A stretch of 64,000 nt of DNA from Nocardia harenae NBRC 108248 (GCF_001612885.1 NZ_BDBH01000007.1:186001-250000), one strand, 5' to 3'; numbered from the stretch's first letter, positions 1 to 8,621 are shown. Notes: a model not told the origin generated them from the sequence alone. A program made the numbers and translations.

Positions 1-675
1 GGTGACCTCGGGGTCGTCCGGCAGCAGCCGGTGCAGTGCGCGGGTCAGCCGGATCGACTCGGCGGCCAGATCCGCGCGGTGCAGCTCGGCGCCCGCGCTG
101 GCGGTGTGACCCTCGGTGAAGATCACGTACAGCACCCGCAGCACCGGCTCCAGCCGCTGCCGCCAGGCCGCAGGGTCCGGGCGGACGAAGGACAGCCCGG
201 CGAGCTTCTTCTTGGCGCGCGCGATGCGCTGCGCCATGGTCGCCTCCGGTACCAGGAACGCGGCGGCGATCGCCCTGGTCTCCAGCCCGCCGACGGCGCG
301 GAGCGTGAGCGCGACCGCCGCCGCCTCCGGCAGCGCCGGGTGGCAGCAGAGCACGTACATGGCGAGGGTGTCGTCGCGGGCGGGCACCTCGGCGTCGGTG
401 ACCGCCAGGTCGAAGACGGCCTCCTCGCGCCTGCGCCGCGCCACCTCGGCGCGCACCGTGTCGGTGAGCCGCCGCTGCGCCACCCGCAGCAGCCAGCCGC
501 GCGGGTTCTCCGGCAGCCCGTCGGCAGGCCACTGGGTGGCGGCGGCGATCAGCGCCTCCTGCACCGCGTCCTCGGCGGCGCCGAAATCGCCGGAGCGCCG
601 GGCGAGCACCCCGAGCACCTGCGGGGCCAGCTCGCGCAGCAGCAGTTCGACCTCGGGCGGCAGCCCGTCTCTCAC
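1..675 (-). CDS. ECF RNA polymerase sigma factor (DUF6596 type), C-terminus cut by window edge
   Basis: About 225 codons are visible; the C-terminus runs off the left edge. The protein opens with sigma region 2 (AAEDAVQEALIAA), continues through a region 4-like helix-turn-helix part (GLETRAIAAAFLVPEATMAQ), and reaches the LYVIFTEGH motif typical of the large ECF factors carrying a DUF6596 extension. It should direct RNA polymerase to a small regulon. It lies directly downstream of a YciI-family gene, the usual partner of this sigma group, so the two are probably cotranscribed. I chose the GTG at 675. The GTG at 695 overlaps the YciI stop but hits a stop after seven codons because of a 20-bp duplication. 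Confidence 0.88.
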   Translation of the reverse strand, partial: MRDGLPPEVELLLRELAPQVLGVLARRSGDFGAAEDAVQEALIAAATQWPADGLPENPRGWLLRVAQRRLTDTVRAEVARRRREEAVFDLAVTDAEVPARDDTLAMYVLCCHPALPEAAAVALTLRAVGGLETRAIAAAFLVPEATMAQRIARAKKKLAGLSFVRPDPAAWRQRLEPVLRVLYVIFTEGHTASAGAELHRADLAAESIRLTRALHRLLPDDPEVT

Positions 676-700
676 CGCGGCAGCCCGTCCCTCACCGCGG
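661..700. repeat. 20-bp imperfect tandem duplication at the YciI/sigma junction
   Basis: Two adjacent 20-base units (661-680 and 681-700) differ at one position. The duplication covers the end of the YciI gene and the start of the sigma gene. Because 20 is not a multiple of three, the upstream GTG copy, which overlaps the YciI stop, is out of frame and only the downstream GTG opens the sigma gene. Confidence 0.85.
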
Positions 701-1087
701 CGGCGCGGACATCACGGCCCGCACCTCGATGTACTCGCCCATCGGCGCGCCACCCGGGCCCGGCGCCGCCGACATCCGCGCCGCGATCTCCACCGCCCGC
801 TCCCGGCTCGCCACGTCGACCAGCAGGAAACCGGCGAGGAACTCCTTGGTCTCCGGGAACGGCCCGTCGGTGACCACCGGCGCGGTGCGGCCGTCGGCGT
901 GCACCACCAGCGCCTGGTCCGGCCCGGCCAGCCCCTGCGCGTCGACCAGCTCCCCCGCGGCGGCGAGCTGCGCGGCCAGCGTGCGCTGGAAGTCGATGTG
1001 CGCGGCGATATCGGCGGGCTCCCACTCGGCCAGCGGGGTGTCGCAGTAGGCGGCGGTGGCGTGCGACTTCAACAGCATGTATTTCAC
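692..1087 (-). CDS. YciI family protein (YCII-related, DGPF domain)
   Basis: A 131-residue protein starting MKYMLLKSH and holding the DGPF-type motif (TDGPFPETKEFLAGF) in its centre, as expected for YCII-related dimeric alpha/beta-barrel proteins. Members are commonly encoded next to ECF sigma factors of the DUF6596 type; the exact chemistry is unknown. The GTG start is preceded by GAGGAG at about 6 nt. The stop codon overlaps a decoy GTG that would originally have coupled translation to the downstream sigma gene. Confidence 0.87.
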   Translation of the reverse strand: MKYMLLKSHATAAYCDTPLAEWEPADIAAHIDFQRTLAAQLAAAGELVDAQGLAGPDQALVVHADGRTAPVVTDGPFPETKEFLAGFLLVDVASRERAVEIAARMSAAPGPGGAPMGEYIEVRAVMSAPPR

Positions 1088-1170
1088 GGGATGCTCCTCG
1101 GTGCGGGCGCCCGGCGGGCGCGCTCACAGCATGGTCGGAGCCGACCGCGCCCGCTCGACACAGTTCCGCC

Positions 1171-2406
1171 TTACAGCTCGGCGGAGGTGTCGGCCAGCCG
1201 CTCCGGGTCGACCGGCTCGCCCGCGGCGACCAGCTCGCGAATCCGGTCGGTGACGTCCCAGACATTGACGTTCATGCCGGCGAGCACCCGGTTCTCGCCG
1301 TCCAGCCAGAAGGCGACGAACTCCCTGGCCGCGGTGGAACCCCGAACCACCACCCGCTCGGCGGCGCCGCGCGGCACGTAGCCGGTGTACTCCATCCCGA
1401 GGTCGTACTGGTCAGTGAAGAAGTAGGGGATCCGTTCGTAGCTCGCCTCCCGGTCGAGCATGGTCCCGGCCGCGACCACCGGCTGGTTCAGCGCGGTGGC
1501 CCAGTGCTCCACCCGGATCCGTCCGCCCAGCACCGGGTGCTGCTGCTCGGCGATATCGCCGACCGCGACGATATCCGGGTCGCTGGTGCGCAGGTGCTCG
1601 TCGACCAGGACGCCCCGCTCGGTGTCGAGCCCGGCGGCCTCGGCCAGCGAGATCTCCGGGGCGGCGCCGACCGCGATCAGCACGGCGTCGGCCTCGATCT
1701 CCTCGCCGTCGTCCAGCCGCAGCCCGGTGGCGACGTGGGCCGCGCCCGCCTTGCTGGTGGTGATCTCCGCGACGCCGGTGTTCAGCCGCAGGTCGACGTC
1801 GTGTTCGCGGTGCAGCTCGGCGAAGACCGCGCCCATCTCCGGGCCGAGTACGCCGAGCAGGGGCTGCTCCGCGTTCTCCACCACGGCCACCGCGACGCCC
1901 GCGGCGCGCGCCGCGGCCGCCACCTCCAGCCCGATCCAGCCCGCGCCGATCACCGCCAGCCTGCGGGTGCCGCCGCCGAAGAGTTCGCGCAGCGTGTCGG
2001 AGTCGTCGATGGTGCGCAGGGTGTAGACGTTGGGGGCGTCCGCGCCGGGCAGATCGAGGGTGCGCGGGCGGGAGCCGGTGGCGAGCGCGAGCTTGTCGTA
2101 GGTCAGCGTGGACCCGTCCGGCAGGGTGACGGTGTGCGCCGCCGGGTCGATGGCCTTGACCTCGGTGCCGAGCAGGAGCTCGACGTGGTGGTCGCGGTAC
2201 CAGGCCGCGGGCGCCACGGTGAACTCGGCGAACGGCTTGTCGCCCGCCAGGTGCTCCTTGGAGAGCGGCGGGCGCTCGTAGGGCAGGTGCTCCTCGGCTC
2301 CGATCACCGTGATCAGCCCATCGAAGTCGTTGTCCCGCAATGCTTTCGCAACGCCGGCGCCGCCGAGTCCGGCACCGACGACGATGAAGCGGCGATCCGA
2401 GGTCAT
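1171..2406 (-). CDS. NAD(P)/FAD-dependent oxidoreductase, ferredoxin-reductase type
   Basis: A 411-residue flavoprotein. The N-terminal FAD site is VVGAGLGGAG, a second dinucleotide fold (VIGAGWIGLEVA) near residue 155 binds NAD(P)H, and the FAD-closing motif is AVGDIAE. The C-terminal part matches the reductase C domain of ferredoxin/rubredoxin reductases that feed electrons to P450s or oxygenases; no such partner is encoded nearby, so the acceptor is unknown. The ATG at 2406 is chosen because GAGGAG lies 8 nt upstream; the 15 further in-frame upstream codons are not needed. It is divergent from the nitroreductase gene, with about 175 bp between them. Confidence 0.88.
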   Translation of the reverse strand: MTSDRRFIVVGAGLGGAGVAKALRDNDFDGLITVIGAEEHLPYERPPLSKEHLAGDKPFAEFTVAPAAWYRDHHVELLLGTEVKAIDPAAHTVTLPDGSTLTYDKLALATGSRPRTLDLPGADAPNVYTLRTIDDSDTLRELFGGGTRRLAVIGAGWIGLEVAAAARAAGVAVAVVENAEQPLLGVLGPEMGAVFAELHREHDVDLRLNTGVAEITTSKAGAAHVATGLRLDDGEEIEADAVLIAVGAAPEISLAEAAGLDTERGVLVDEHLRTSDPDIVAVGDIAEQQHPVLGGRIRVEHWATALNQPVVAAGTMLDREASYERIPYFFTDQYDLGMEYTGYVPRGAAERVVVRGSTAAREFVAFWLDGENRVLAGMNVNVWDVTDRIRELVAAGEPVDPERLADTSAEL

Positions 2407-2582
2407 GACGGACTCCTCACGGTGGAAGGGCCTGGCGGCGACCTCGCCCACCCTAGCGCCGCCGGTCGCCCGCGAGCTCGGAATCGCGGTGCGGTTCGGG
2501 AACGATTCGGCGGCCGGGGCGGTTGCTCCGAGAGAAGGGTGGCGCGCGCCACCGCGACCGAGGCTGTGGAAGGACCCCGACC

Positions 2583-3212
2583 GTGAGCAAGGATGTAGCC
2601 GACTTCTGGTTCGACCCGCTGTGCCCCTGGTGCTGGATCACCTCGCGCTGGATCCTCGAGGTGGAGCAGGTGCGCGATATCGACGCCCGATTCCACGTCA
2701 TGAGCCTGGCCGTGCTGAACGAGGGCAAGGACCTGCCCGACGAGTACCGCGAGATGATGAAGAGCGCCTGGGGCCCGGTCCGGGTGGCGATCGCCGCCGC
2801 GCAGAAGCACGGCGACGAGATCCTGCCCGACCTCTACACCGCGCTCGGCACCCGAATCCACCAGCGCAAGGAGGAGTACGAGCGGCCCACCCCCGAGGAG
2901 TCCCTCGCCGCCGTGATCGCGGACGCGCTCGCCGAGCTCGGGCTGCCCGCCGAACTCGCCGCCGCGGCCGAGAGCACCGAGTACGACGAGGCGCTGCGCG
3001 CCAGCCACCACGCGGGTATGGACAAGGTCGGCGACGACGTCGGCACGCCGACCATCCACATCAACGGCGTCGCCTTCTTCGGCCCGGTGCTCTCCCGCAT
3101 CCCGCGCGGCGAGGACGCGGGCAAGGTCTGGGACGGCGCCGTCGCGCTCGCCTCCTACCCGCACTTCTTCGAGCTCAAGCGGACCAGGCACGAGGGGCCC
3201 GAGTTCGACTGA
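2583..3212 (+). CDS. DsbA-family mycothiol-dependent nitroreductase (Rv2466c-like)
   Basis: A 209-residue thioredoxin-fold protein with the CPWC redox motif at residues 14-17 (FDPLCPWCW) and the cis-proline region VGTPTIHING. These match the mycobacterial Rv2466c family (207 residues), which uses mycothiol and reduces nitro compounds including prodrugs. The downstream order on the same strand (rpiB, then Nei glycosylase) is the Rv2466c-Rv2465c-Rv2464c order of M. tuberculosis, with an M48 gene inserted on the other strand. The GTG start gives VSKDVADFWFD and matches family length. The stop lies 9 bp from the stop of the convergent M48 gene. Confidence 0.9.
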   Translation: MSKDVADFWFDPLCPWCWITSRWILEVEQVRDIDARFHVMSLAVLNEGKDLPDEYREMMKSAWGPVRVAIAAAQKHGDEILPDLYTALGTRIHQRKEEYERPTPEESLAAVIADALAELGLPAELAAAAESTEYDEALRASHHAGMDKVGDDVGTPTIHINGVAFFGPVLSRIPRGEDAGKVWDGAVALASYPHFFELKRTRHEGPEFD

Positions 3213-3221
3213 GCCGCGGTG

Positions 3222-4559
3222 CTAGTTCGCCGGGTTCGGTCCGCCGGGCCCGGCGTCGTCCGTGGTGCCGGGGGCGGGCGGCTCGGCGGCGTTCGAGGGC
3301 GCACCAGGGGCCCACTGCGCTGCCGCACCGGTAGCTCCGGGCGGTGCGGCCGGAGGCGGCGCGCCGCCCGGAGCCCCTGGAGGCGGCGCGCTCCCGGGAG
3401 CCCATGGAGGCGGTGTGCCGCCGGAGCCTGGAGGCGGTGTGCCGCCGGGAGCTCCCGGATGCGGTGCGCCGGCGGGGCCCCACTGCGGCGCGGCCTGCGG
3501 TACGGCGCTCCACGACGGCCCCACGCCGTACGCGGAGCCGGACGGACCTCCGCCCGGCGCGCCGCCGTAGGGATTCCCCGGCCCGTACGGTCGCTGCCCG
3601 TACGGCTGCGCCGGTTGTGCGCCGGTGTCGTACGGCCCGGGAGCCCCCGGCGCCCCGTCCGCCTTGTCCAGCGGCACCGCCCGGTACGGCGGCGGGAACC
3701 CCGGTGCGTGCGGCACCGCCGCCGACGGCCACCAGAACAACTTCCCGTGCCTGCTCCGATCCCGCAGCGCCCACATCCGCCAGGTCAGCACCGGGTGCGA
3801 GGAGAGCGCGTTCACCAGCCAGATGAAGAAGGCCCGCTCCGAGGCGGCCCGGTCCGCCATCTCGTCGAACCGCACCGACGAGTTCAGGTACTTGCCCGCG
3901 CCGAGCGTGCCCATGGCGCCGGCCGCGCCGGTGTGCCGGTTGCAATAGCCGTGGTTGTCCGCGGTGTACTCCTGCGCGCGGATCAGCGCCGAGCCGAGCA
4001 GCGGGAGGAACGGTACGAGGAACATGCCGAGCTGCCGCCAGTAGGAGACGTGCCCGGCCGCGATGTGCCCCACCTCGTGGCCGATGATGAAGGCGAGCCC
4101 GTCCGGTTCCCGCGCCTCGCCGCCGATCTCGAACAGGTCGCTGTACACCACCACGTACCGCCGGAACCCGTGCCCGGAGGCGAAGGCATTGATCTGGCCG
4201 TTGCCGAGCAGCACGTACGCCTCCGGCGCCTGCTTCATCCCGAACCGCGCCGCCGCCTCCTGCACCAACCGGTAGCCCTCGGGGAACTGGGTCGGCGACA
4301 TCTTCACCGCGCCGACCCGCTGCGAGGCGTAGTTCACGCCGCGGCCGAACCACACCAGGATCGGTGCCCCCGCGATCAGCAGCACGTACTGGTTGACGCT
4401 GCCCGCTACCAGCACCGCCAGCGCGATCAGGTACCCGATGACGGTCACCACGATCACCACGACCAGCAGCGGAATCTCCCAGGTGTGCCGGGCGGGGAGG
4501 CCGAAGGGGGAGAGCCCGCGCGGCGCGGGCGCGGACGGCGGCGGATGGTACGGCTGCAT
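3222..4559 (-). CDS. M48-family zinc metalloprotease with Pro/Gly-rich tail
   Basis: A 445-residue membrane protein. Residues 1-25 are Pro-rich, then two hydrophobic segments (about 30-80) anchor it. The zinc site HEVGH sits in the sequence FIIGHEVGHIAAGH, and a third zinc ligand is probable in EYTADNHG. The last ~130 residues are a low-complexity Pro/Gly/Ala tail with repeated PPPGAPGG-like units. M48 proteases act in membrane-protein quality control; this one resembles the HtpX-like branch with an added disordered tail. A TAGAGT box ends 7 nt before the ATG, so the mRNA is probably leaderless. Confidence 0.88.
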   Translation of the reverse strand: MQPYHPPPSAPAPRGLSPFGLPARHTWEIPLLVVVIVVTVIGYLIALAVLVAGSVNQYVLLIAGAPILVWFGRGVNYASQRVGAVKMSPTQFPEGYRLVQEAAARFGMKQAPEAYVLLGNGQINAFASGHGFRRYVVVYSDLFEIGGEAREPDGLAFIIGHEVGHIAAGHVSYWRQLGMFLVPFLPLLGSALIRAQEYTADNHGYCNRHTGAAGAMGTLGAGKYLNSSVRFDEMADRAASERAFFIWLVNALSSHPVLTWRMWALRDRSRHGKLFWWPSAAVPHAPGFPPPYRAVPLDKADGAPGAPGPYDTGAQPAQPYGQRPYGPGNPYGGAPGGGPSGSAYGVGPSWSAVPQAAPQWGPAGAPHPGAPGGTPPPGSGGTPPPWAPGSAPPPGAPGGAPPPAAPPGATGAAAQWAPGAPSNAAEPPAPGTTDDAGPGGPNPAN

Positions 4560-4566
4560 GGGGAGA

Positions 4567-4572
4567 ACTCTA
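4567..4572 (-). promoter_or_regulatory. -10 box of leaderless M48 gene
   Basis: On the minus strand TAGAGT is followed by 7 nt and then the ATG. There is no Shine-Dalgarno sequence. Confidence 0.45.
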
Positions 4573-4634
4573 GGCAGAATCGGCGGAACCCGCCCCCGTG
4601 CGGCCCCGGAAATGCGCCTGACACAATCGCTGCC

Positions 4635-5108
4635 ATGCGCGTATACCTGGGTGCCGACCATGCCGGCTTCGAGCTGAAGAACACTGTCAAGGCCCACCTG
4701 GAGCAGGCGGGGCACGAGGTCGTCGACTGCGGCGCGCTGGAGTACGACGCGCTCGACGACTACCCCGCGTTCTGCATCGAGGCGGCCCGCCGCACCGTCG
4801 CCGACCCGGGCAGCCTCGGCCTGGTCTTCGGCGGCAGCGGCAACGGCGAGCAGATCGCCGCGAACAAGGTGCCGGGCGCGCGCTGCGCCCTCGCCTGGAG
4901 CGTCGAGACCGCGCAGCTCGCCCGCCAGCACAACAACGCCCAGCTCATCGGCATCGGCGGCCGCATGCACTCGGCCGAGGAGGCGCTGGCCATCGTGGAC
5001 GCCTTCGTCAGCACCCCGTGGTCGGACGAGGAGCGGCACCAGCGCCGGATCGACATCCTGGCCGAGTACGAGAAGACCGGCGTTCCGCCGGCGCTGCCCG
5101 CCTCCTGA
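4635..5108 (+). CDS. rpiB: Ribose-5-phosphate isomerase B
   Basis: A 157-residue cytosolic enzyme interconverting ribose-5-phosphate and ribulose-5-phosphate in the pentose phosphate pathway. It starts MRVYLGADHAGFELK, carries the GGSGNGEQIAANK phosphate loop and the IGGRMH segment, and matches the RpiB family in length (M. tuberculosis RpiB has 162 residues). The mycobacterial-type active site lacks the catalytic Cys of E. coli RpiB; here too the loop reads GGSGNGE, implying a Glu base. The Nei-type glycosylase starts 4 bp downstream, so the two form an operon as in M. tuberculosis. Confidence 0.96.
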   Translation: MRVYLGADHAGFELKNTVKAHLEQAGHEVVDCGALEYDALDDYPAFCIEAARRTVADPGSLGLVFGGSGNGEQIAANKVPGARCALAWSVETAQLARQHNNAQLIGIGGRMHSAEEALAIVDAFVSTPWSDEERHQRRIDILAEYEKTGVPPALPAS

Positions 5109-5112
5109 CCCC

Positions 5113-5913
5113 GTGCCGGAGGGGCACACCCTGCACCGGCTCGCGAAGCTGCACCGGACGCGCTATGCCGGTGCGCCGGTGCGGGTCAGCAGCCCGCAGG
5201 GCCGCTTCGCCGCCGGTGCCGCGCTGGTCGACGGCCAGGTGCTGACCCGCGCCGAGGCGTACGGCAAGCACCTGCTGCACCACTACGAGTCCGGGCTCGC
5301 CGTGCACGTGCACCTGGGGTTGTACGGCGTCTTCACCGAACTGCCGGTGCCGATGGGCGAGCCGACCGGCCAGGTGCGGATGCGGCTGGTCGGCGCCGCC
5401 GGTTTCGGCACGGACCTGCGCGGCCCCACCGCCTGCGAGGTGCTGAACCGGGCCGAGGTCGCCGCGCTCGCCGACCGGCTCGGCCCCGACCCGCTGCGCC
5501 GCGGCGCCGACCCGGCCCGCGCGCTGGACCGGATGCGCCGCTCGCGCAGGCCGATCGGCGCGCTGTTGATGGATCAGAAGGTGGTCGCCGGGATCGGCAA
5601 TATCTACCGGGCGGAGCTGCTCTTCCGGCACGGCGTCTCGCCCTTCCGCCCCGGCGCCGAGCTGGGCGCGGCGGAGTGGGCGGCCATGTGGGCGGATCTG
5701 GTTGCGCTCATGCGGGTCGGGGTGCGGGTCGGCATGATCGTCGTCATCCGCCCCGAGGACGACCACGGCGCCCCCGCCTATGGCCCGGACCGGCCGCGCA
5801 CCTACGTCTACCGCAGGCAGGGCGAGCCCTGCCGGATCTGCGCGACGCCCATCCGGCACGCCGTGCTGGAGGCGCGAAATCTGTTCTGGTGCCCGGTCTG
5901 TCAGCCCGGCTAG
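5113..5913 (+). CDS. Fpg/Nei family DNA glycosylase-AP lyase
   Basis: A 266-residue base-excision repair enzyme. After removal of the initiator the protein begins PEGHT, giving the catalytic N-terminal proline and glutamate. The helix-two-turn-helix region holds MDQKVVAGIGNIYRAE, and the C-terminal zinc finger has CRIC...CPVC. It corresponds in position and size to Rv2464c (Nei1), which removes oxidised pyrimidines. The GTG start follows the rpiB stop by 4 bp. Its TAG stop overlaps the stop of the convergent GGDEF gene through a shared CTAG. Confidence 0.93.
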   Translation: MPEGHTLHRLAKLHRTRYAGAPVRVSSPQGRFAAGAALVDGQVLTRAEAYGKHLLHHYESGLAVHVHLGLYGVFTELPVPMGEPTGQVRMRLVGAAGFGTDLRGPTACEVLNRAEVAALADRLGPDPLRRGADPARALDRMRRSRRPIGALLMDQKVVAGIGNIYRAELLFRHGVSPFRPGAELGAAEWAAMWADLVALMRVGVRVGMIVVIRPEDDHGAPAYGPDRPRTYVYRRQGEPCRICATPIRHAVLEARNLFWCPVCQPG

Positions 5914-6872
5914 CCCGCGACCGCCGTGTCGATGTCGGTCTCCCCGGACTCCGCCGGGGCGTAGCGCCGCCCGCCCGCGGTCTTCGCCGAGTACATGGCG
6001 CCGTCGGCGCGGCTCAGCAGCTCGGTGAAGTCGCACGGGGTGCCGGGCAGGTTGTAGGCGGTGCCGACGCTCGCCGAGACCGGCACCGGCCCGACGCTGG
6101 ACCACACCGGTTCGCGCAGCGCGCCGACGATCACCGTCGCGAGCTCGGTGAGCGCGGACGGCGAGACGCTGCCCGCGAGCACGAATTCGTCGCCGCCGTA
6201 CCGGCAGATGATCATCTCCGGGGTGCTCACCTCGCGCAGCCTGCGGGAGAGCTCGACCAGCACCTCGTCGCCGACCGCGTGGCCGTAGCCGTCGTTGATC
6301 TGCTTGAAGCGATCCAGGTCCACCACGAGCACGCCGATGCCCTTGCTGCGATCGGCGGCGATGGCCCGGACCCGGTCCAATAGCAGGGTGCGATTGGCGA
6401 GATCGGTCAATGCGTCGTGCGTCGCCTCGTACCGCAGCCGGTGCTGCAGCGCCGCGATCTCGCGCACCCGCTGCGAGGTCTTGGCCTCCTGCTTCTCCTT
6501 CTCCTTCTCCAGCGCGCGATTCTGTAGCGTCTCCGCGTAGCTGTCGATGGCCTGGCTGGCGACCAGTGGCCAGCGCGTCGCGACCAGGGAACCCGGTGTG
6601 CCCGACGGGAAGCCGAGCAGCCAGCGGGTGGCCTGCGCGAGCATGCGGGTGCGCTCGAACGGCTCCTCGGCCAGCATGGCGCCGAGCCTGCGCGCCTCCT
6701 TGACCGGGAACGGCTCCGACCCCGCCAGGTACAGCAGCCGCCGAATGATCTCCGCCAGCTTGGGTTCCGCGTGCTGCACCGTCGTGCTCGACCCCGGCTC
6801 CGCGCAGATCGCCTGCGCCCATGCCCTGGCCATGACGGTGACCGGTGGCTCGAAGGACGACATCGAGATCAC
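5910..6872 (-). CDS. Soluble GGDEF-domain protein, probable diguanylate cyclase
   Basis: A 320-residue protein without membrane segments. Residues 1-110 form an unassigned alpha-rich region, 115-147 a charged coiled coil (LEKEKEKQEAK), and 150-310 the GGDEF domain. The catalytic motif RYGGDEF (226-230) is intact, as are the DLDRFKQIND and GHAVGDEVL segments, so c-di-GMP synthesis is expected. The residues before GGDEF (TPEMIICRY) lack the RxxD inhibitory site, so product feedback is unlikely. The GTG at 6872 opens the longest frame; an ATG three codons later is an alternative. No clear Shine-Dalgarno is seen, but an 8-bp inverted repeat lies just upstream. Confidence 0.85.
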   Translation of the reverse strand: MISMSSFEPPVTVMARAWAQAICAEPGSSTTVQHAEPKLAEIIRRLLYLAGSEPFPVKEARRLGAMLAEEPFERTRMLAQATRWLLGFPSGTPGSLVATRWPLVASQAIDSYAETLQNRALEKEKEKQEAKTSQRVREIAALQHRLRYEATHDALTDLANRTLLLDRVRAIAADRSKGIGVLVVDLDRFKQINDGYGHAVGDEVLVELSRRLREVSTPEMIICRYGGDEFVLAGSVSPSALTELATVIVGALREPVWSSVGPVPVSASVGTAYNLPGTPCDFTELLSRADGAMYSAKTAGGRRYAPAESGETDIDTAVAG

Positions 6873-6879
6873 CGGCGAC

Positions 6880-6920
6880 GGGTGACGTGGAAGCCCGTGC
6901 CGCGGGTACCCGCGTCACCC
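6880..6920. repeat. 8-bp inverted repeat upstream of the GGDEF gene
   Basis: GGGTGACG (6880-6887) and CGTCACCC (6913-6920) are perfect inverse copies separated by 25 bases, beginning 7 bases before the GTG. They could form a leader hairpin or a protein-binding site; no regulator is assigned. Confidence 0.4.
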
Positions 6921-7569
6921 CGATAGAGCCCACTGCTATGCGGTCGGGTCCACCGAGTTCGGTGCACGCTCACCGCCCCCTTTCCAGATACCCCCGTCCG
7001 GCAAAAAGGATCCTAGCAAGCCACCCGGCATCGAAAAACGCCACTTGACAATGGTTGTCGGGGTTCTCGGCGCCGCGCGATGGCGATGGGAGGAGTATGA
7101 CACCGCCGTGACCTCCGCGTGACCTTCGGAGCGTTTTGTTCACTGCTCGAATCGCGGGCAGGCGGCACGTGCTCGTCGCCCCCGGGCGGCCCACGCCCCG
7201 CCGCCCCCGGATGCGCGGAGTTCGCCCGCGCCCCCGGCCGCACGGGGCGCGCGCGCCGGGCTCCGCCCACGGCGACGTGCGCGGAACTCCCCATGCTTCC
7301 CCTGACGATCACGCTGGCGACAATGCTGGCCGACCCTCTCCGGCGCCGCCGGATCGGGTCGTGCCTCCATGTTTGCTCGCATTGCCCGAAAGCGCCGCGA
7401 TTTCACGGAACATACTGCTGTTTATTTTTCGGAACTCGCCCGATGCCGGACCGCCCGTCAACCCCCCTGCCGCGCCGGCCTCGCCTTGGTGATTGGCGCA
7501 AGCGGTCCGCCGTTCGGTACAGTCGCTTCGCACACGACATCGTGGCGATCCCATTGATGTCGTATGCCT
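6921..7569. other. Gene-free stretch between the GGDEF gene and the tRNA pair
   Basis: No convincing coding frame was found. The stretch holds a perfect GACAA-TGG-TTGTC palindrome (7047-7059) and a weak promoter candidate for the tRNAs (TTGGCG at 7493-7498, TACAGT at 7518-7523, spacing 19). The remainder is GC-rich with no recognisable element. Confidence 0.4.
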
Positions 7570-7643
<74 letters not shown>

Positions 7644-7675
7644 CGGGACGGATCCCTCGGCGCCGCCCGAGGTCA

Positions 7676-7752
<77 letters not shown>

Positions 7753-7813
7753 TGACAGGTCTACTCGAACCCTTGGCCGCAAGGGTGAGCGGATCGGTCA
7801 AGGTATTCGACCT

Positions 7814-7840
7814 GGAAGCCTCCGCATCGCGGGGGCTTCC
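7814..7840 (+). terminator. Intrinsic terminator of the tRNA pair
   Basis: GGAAGCCTCC pairs with GGGGGCTTCC (one G-T pair) around a 7-nt loop, followed by TTCGCTTT. It is placed between the tRNAs and the convergent membrane-protein gene. Confidence 0.75.
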
Positions 7841-7865
7841 TTCGCTTTGCCGGACCGGCAGGGGA

Positions 7866-8621
7866 TCAGGCGCGGTCCAGGTCGTATAACCGGGCTCCGG
7901 CAGCGTCGTAGACCACCAGGTGATCGGCGGCGACGAATTCCAGTCCGTAGCGCGCACTCTCGGCGGGCTGCCGAACGACGAGCGCGTACCGCCCCGCGGA
8001 ATCGGGGGCGCCGGCGAGCGTGCAGGTGGTGGCGGCGCCGAAGCCGGTGCAGGTGCCGCCATTGGCGGTGAAGATCTTGGGGGCGGTGCCGTCGGAGGGC
8101 GTCCAGGTGCCGACCAGGGCCTCGGGGCCCGCCCTGCCGGTGCTCGCGGGGCCGCTCGCGGTGGCAGGGGGTGACGATTCGGTGGCCGGGAGGTCGTCGC
8201 CGCTGATCAGGCCGATGAATCCGGCTACCAGGACGATGGCGGTGGCCACCACGGCGGCGGTCGCGGCGGGGTGGGTGCGGGCGTAGGCGAGGAGGCGGGT
8301 GCGCAGGCCGGGGGTGGGGGCGGCGGGGGTGCCTGCGGCGGTGTGCACGGCGGCGGCGAAGGCCGGGTCGGTGCGGAGGGTGTCGGCGATGGAGCGGATG
8401 GCATCGGCCCTGGTGCGTGCGGTGACGGCGCCGCGCTCGGTGCCCGCCTCGACCAGCAGCCGCTCGACCGCCTCGCCGCCGCCGAGCCGGGCGACGACGA
8501 CGGCGTGCACCCGGTCCATGGCGAGATCGATGGCTTCGCCGGTGAATCCGGCGGGGGCCAGGCGCCGGTCCCGGCCCGCCGCCCAGGCGATCAGCAGGCC
8601 GACGACGATCTCTGGTCCCAT
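7866..8621 (-). CDS. Single-pass membrane protein of unknown function
   Basis: A 251-residue protein that I do not recognise. The N-terminal ~105 residues are cytosolic and Arg/Ala/Glu-rich, one hydrophobic span (TAAVVATAIVLVAGFIGLI) lies near residues 118-138, and the extracytoplasmic part contains a short beta-rich domain beginning LVGTWTPSDG with a cysteine pair (CTGF, CTLAG). The layout resembles actinobacterial sensor or anti-sigma-like membrane proteins but no diagnostic motif is present. The ATG at 8621 is supported by GGGAGGA 7 nt upstream. It is divergent from the fasciclin gene. Confidence 0.75.
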   Translation of the reverse strand: MGPEIVVGLLIAWAAGRDRRLAPAGFTGEAIDLAMDRVHAVVVARLGGGEAVERLLVEAGTERGAVTARTRADAIRSIADTLRTDPAFAAAVHTAAGTPAAPTPGLRTRLLAYARTHPAATAAVVATAIVLVAGFIGLISGDDLPATESSPPATASGPASTGRAGPEALVGTWTPSDGTAPKIFTANGGTCTGFGAATTCTLAGAPDSAGRYALVVRQPAESARYGLEFVAADHLVVYDAAGARLYDLDRA

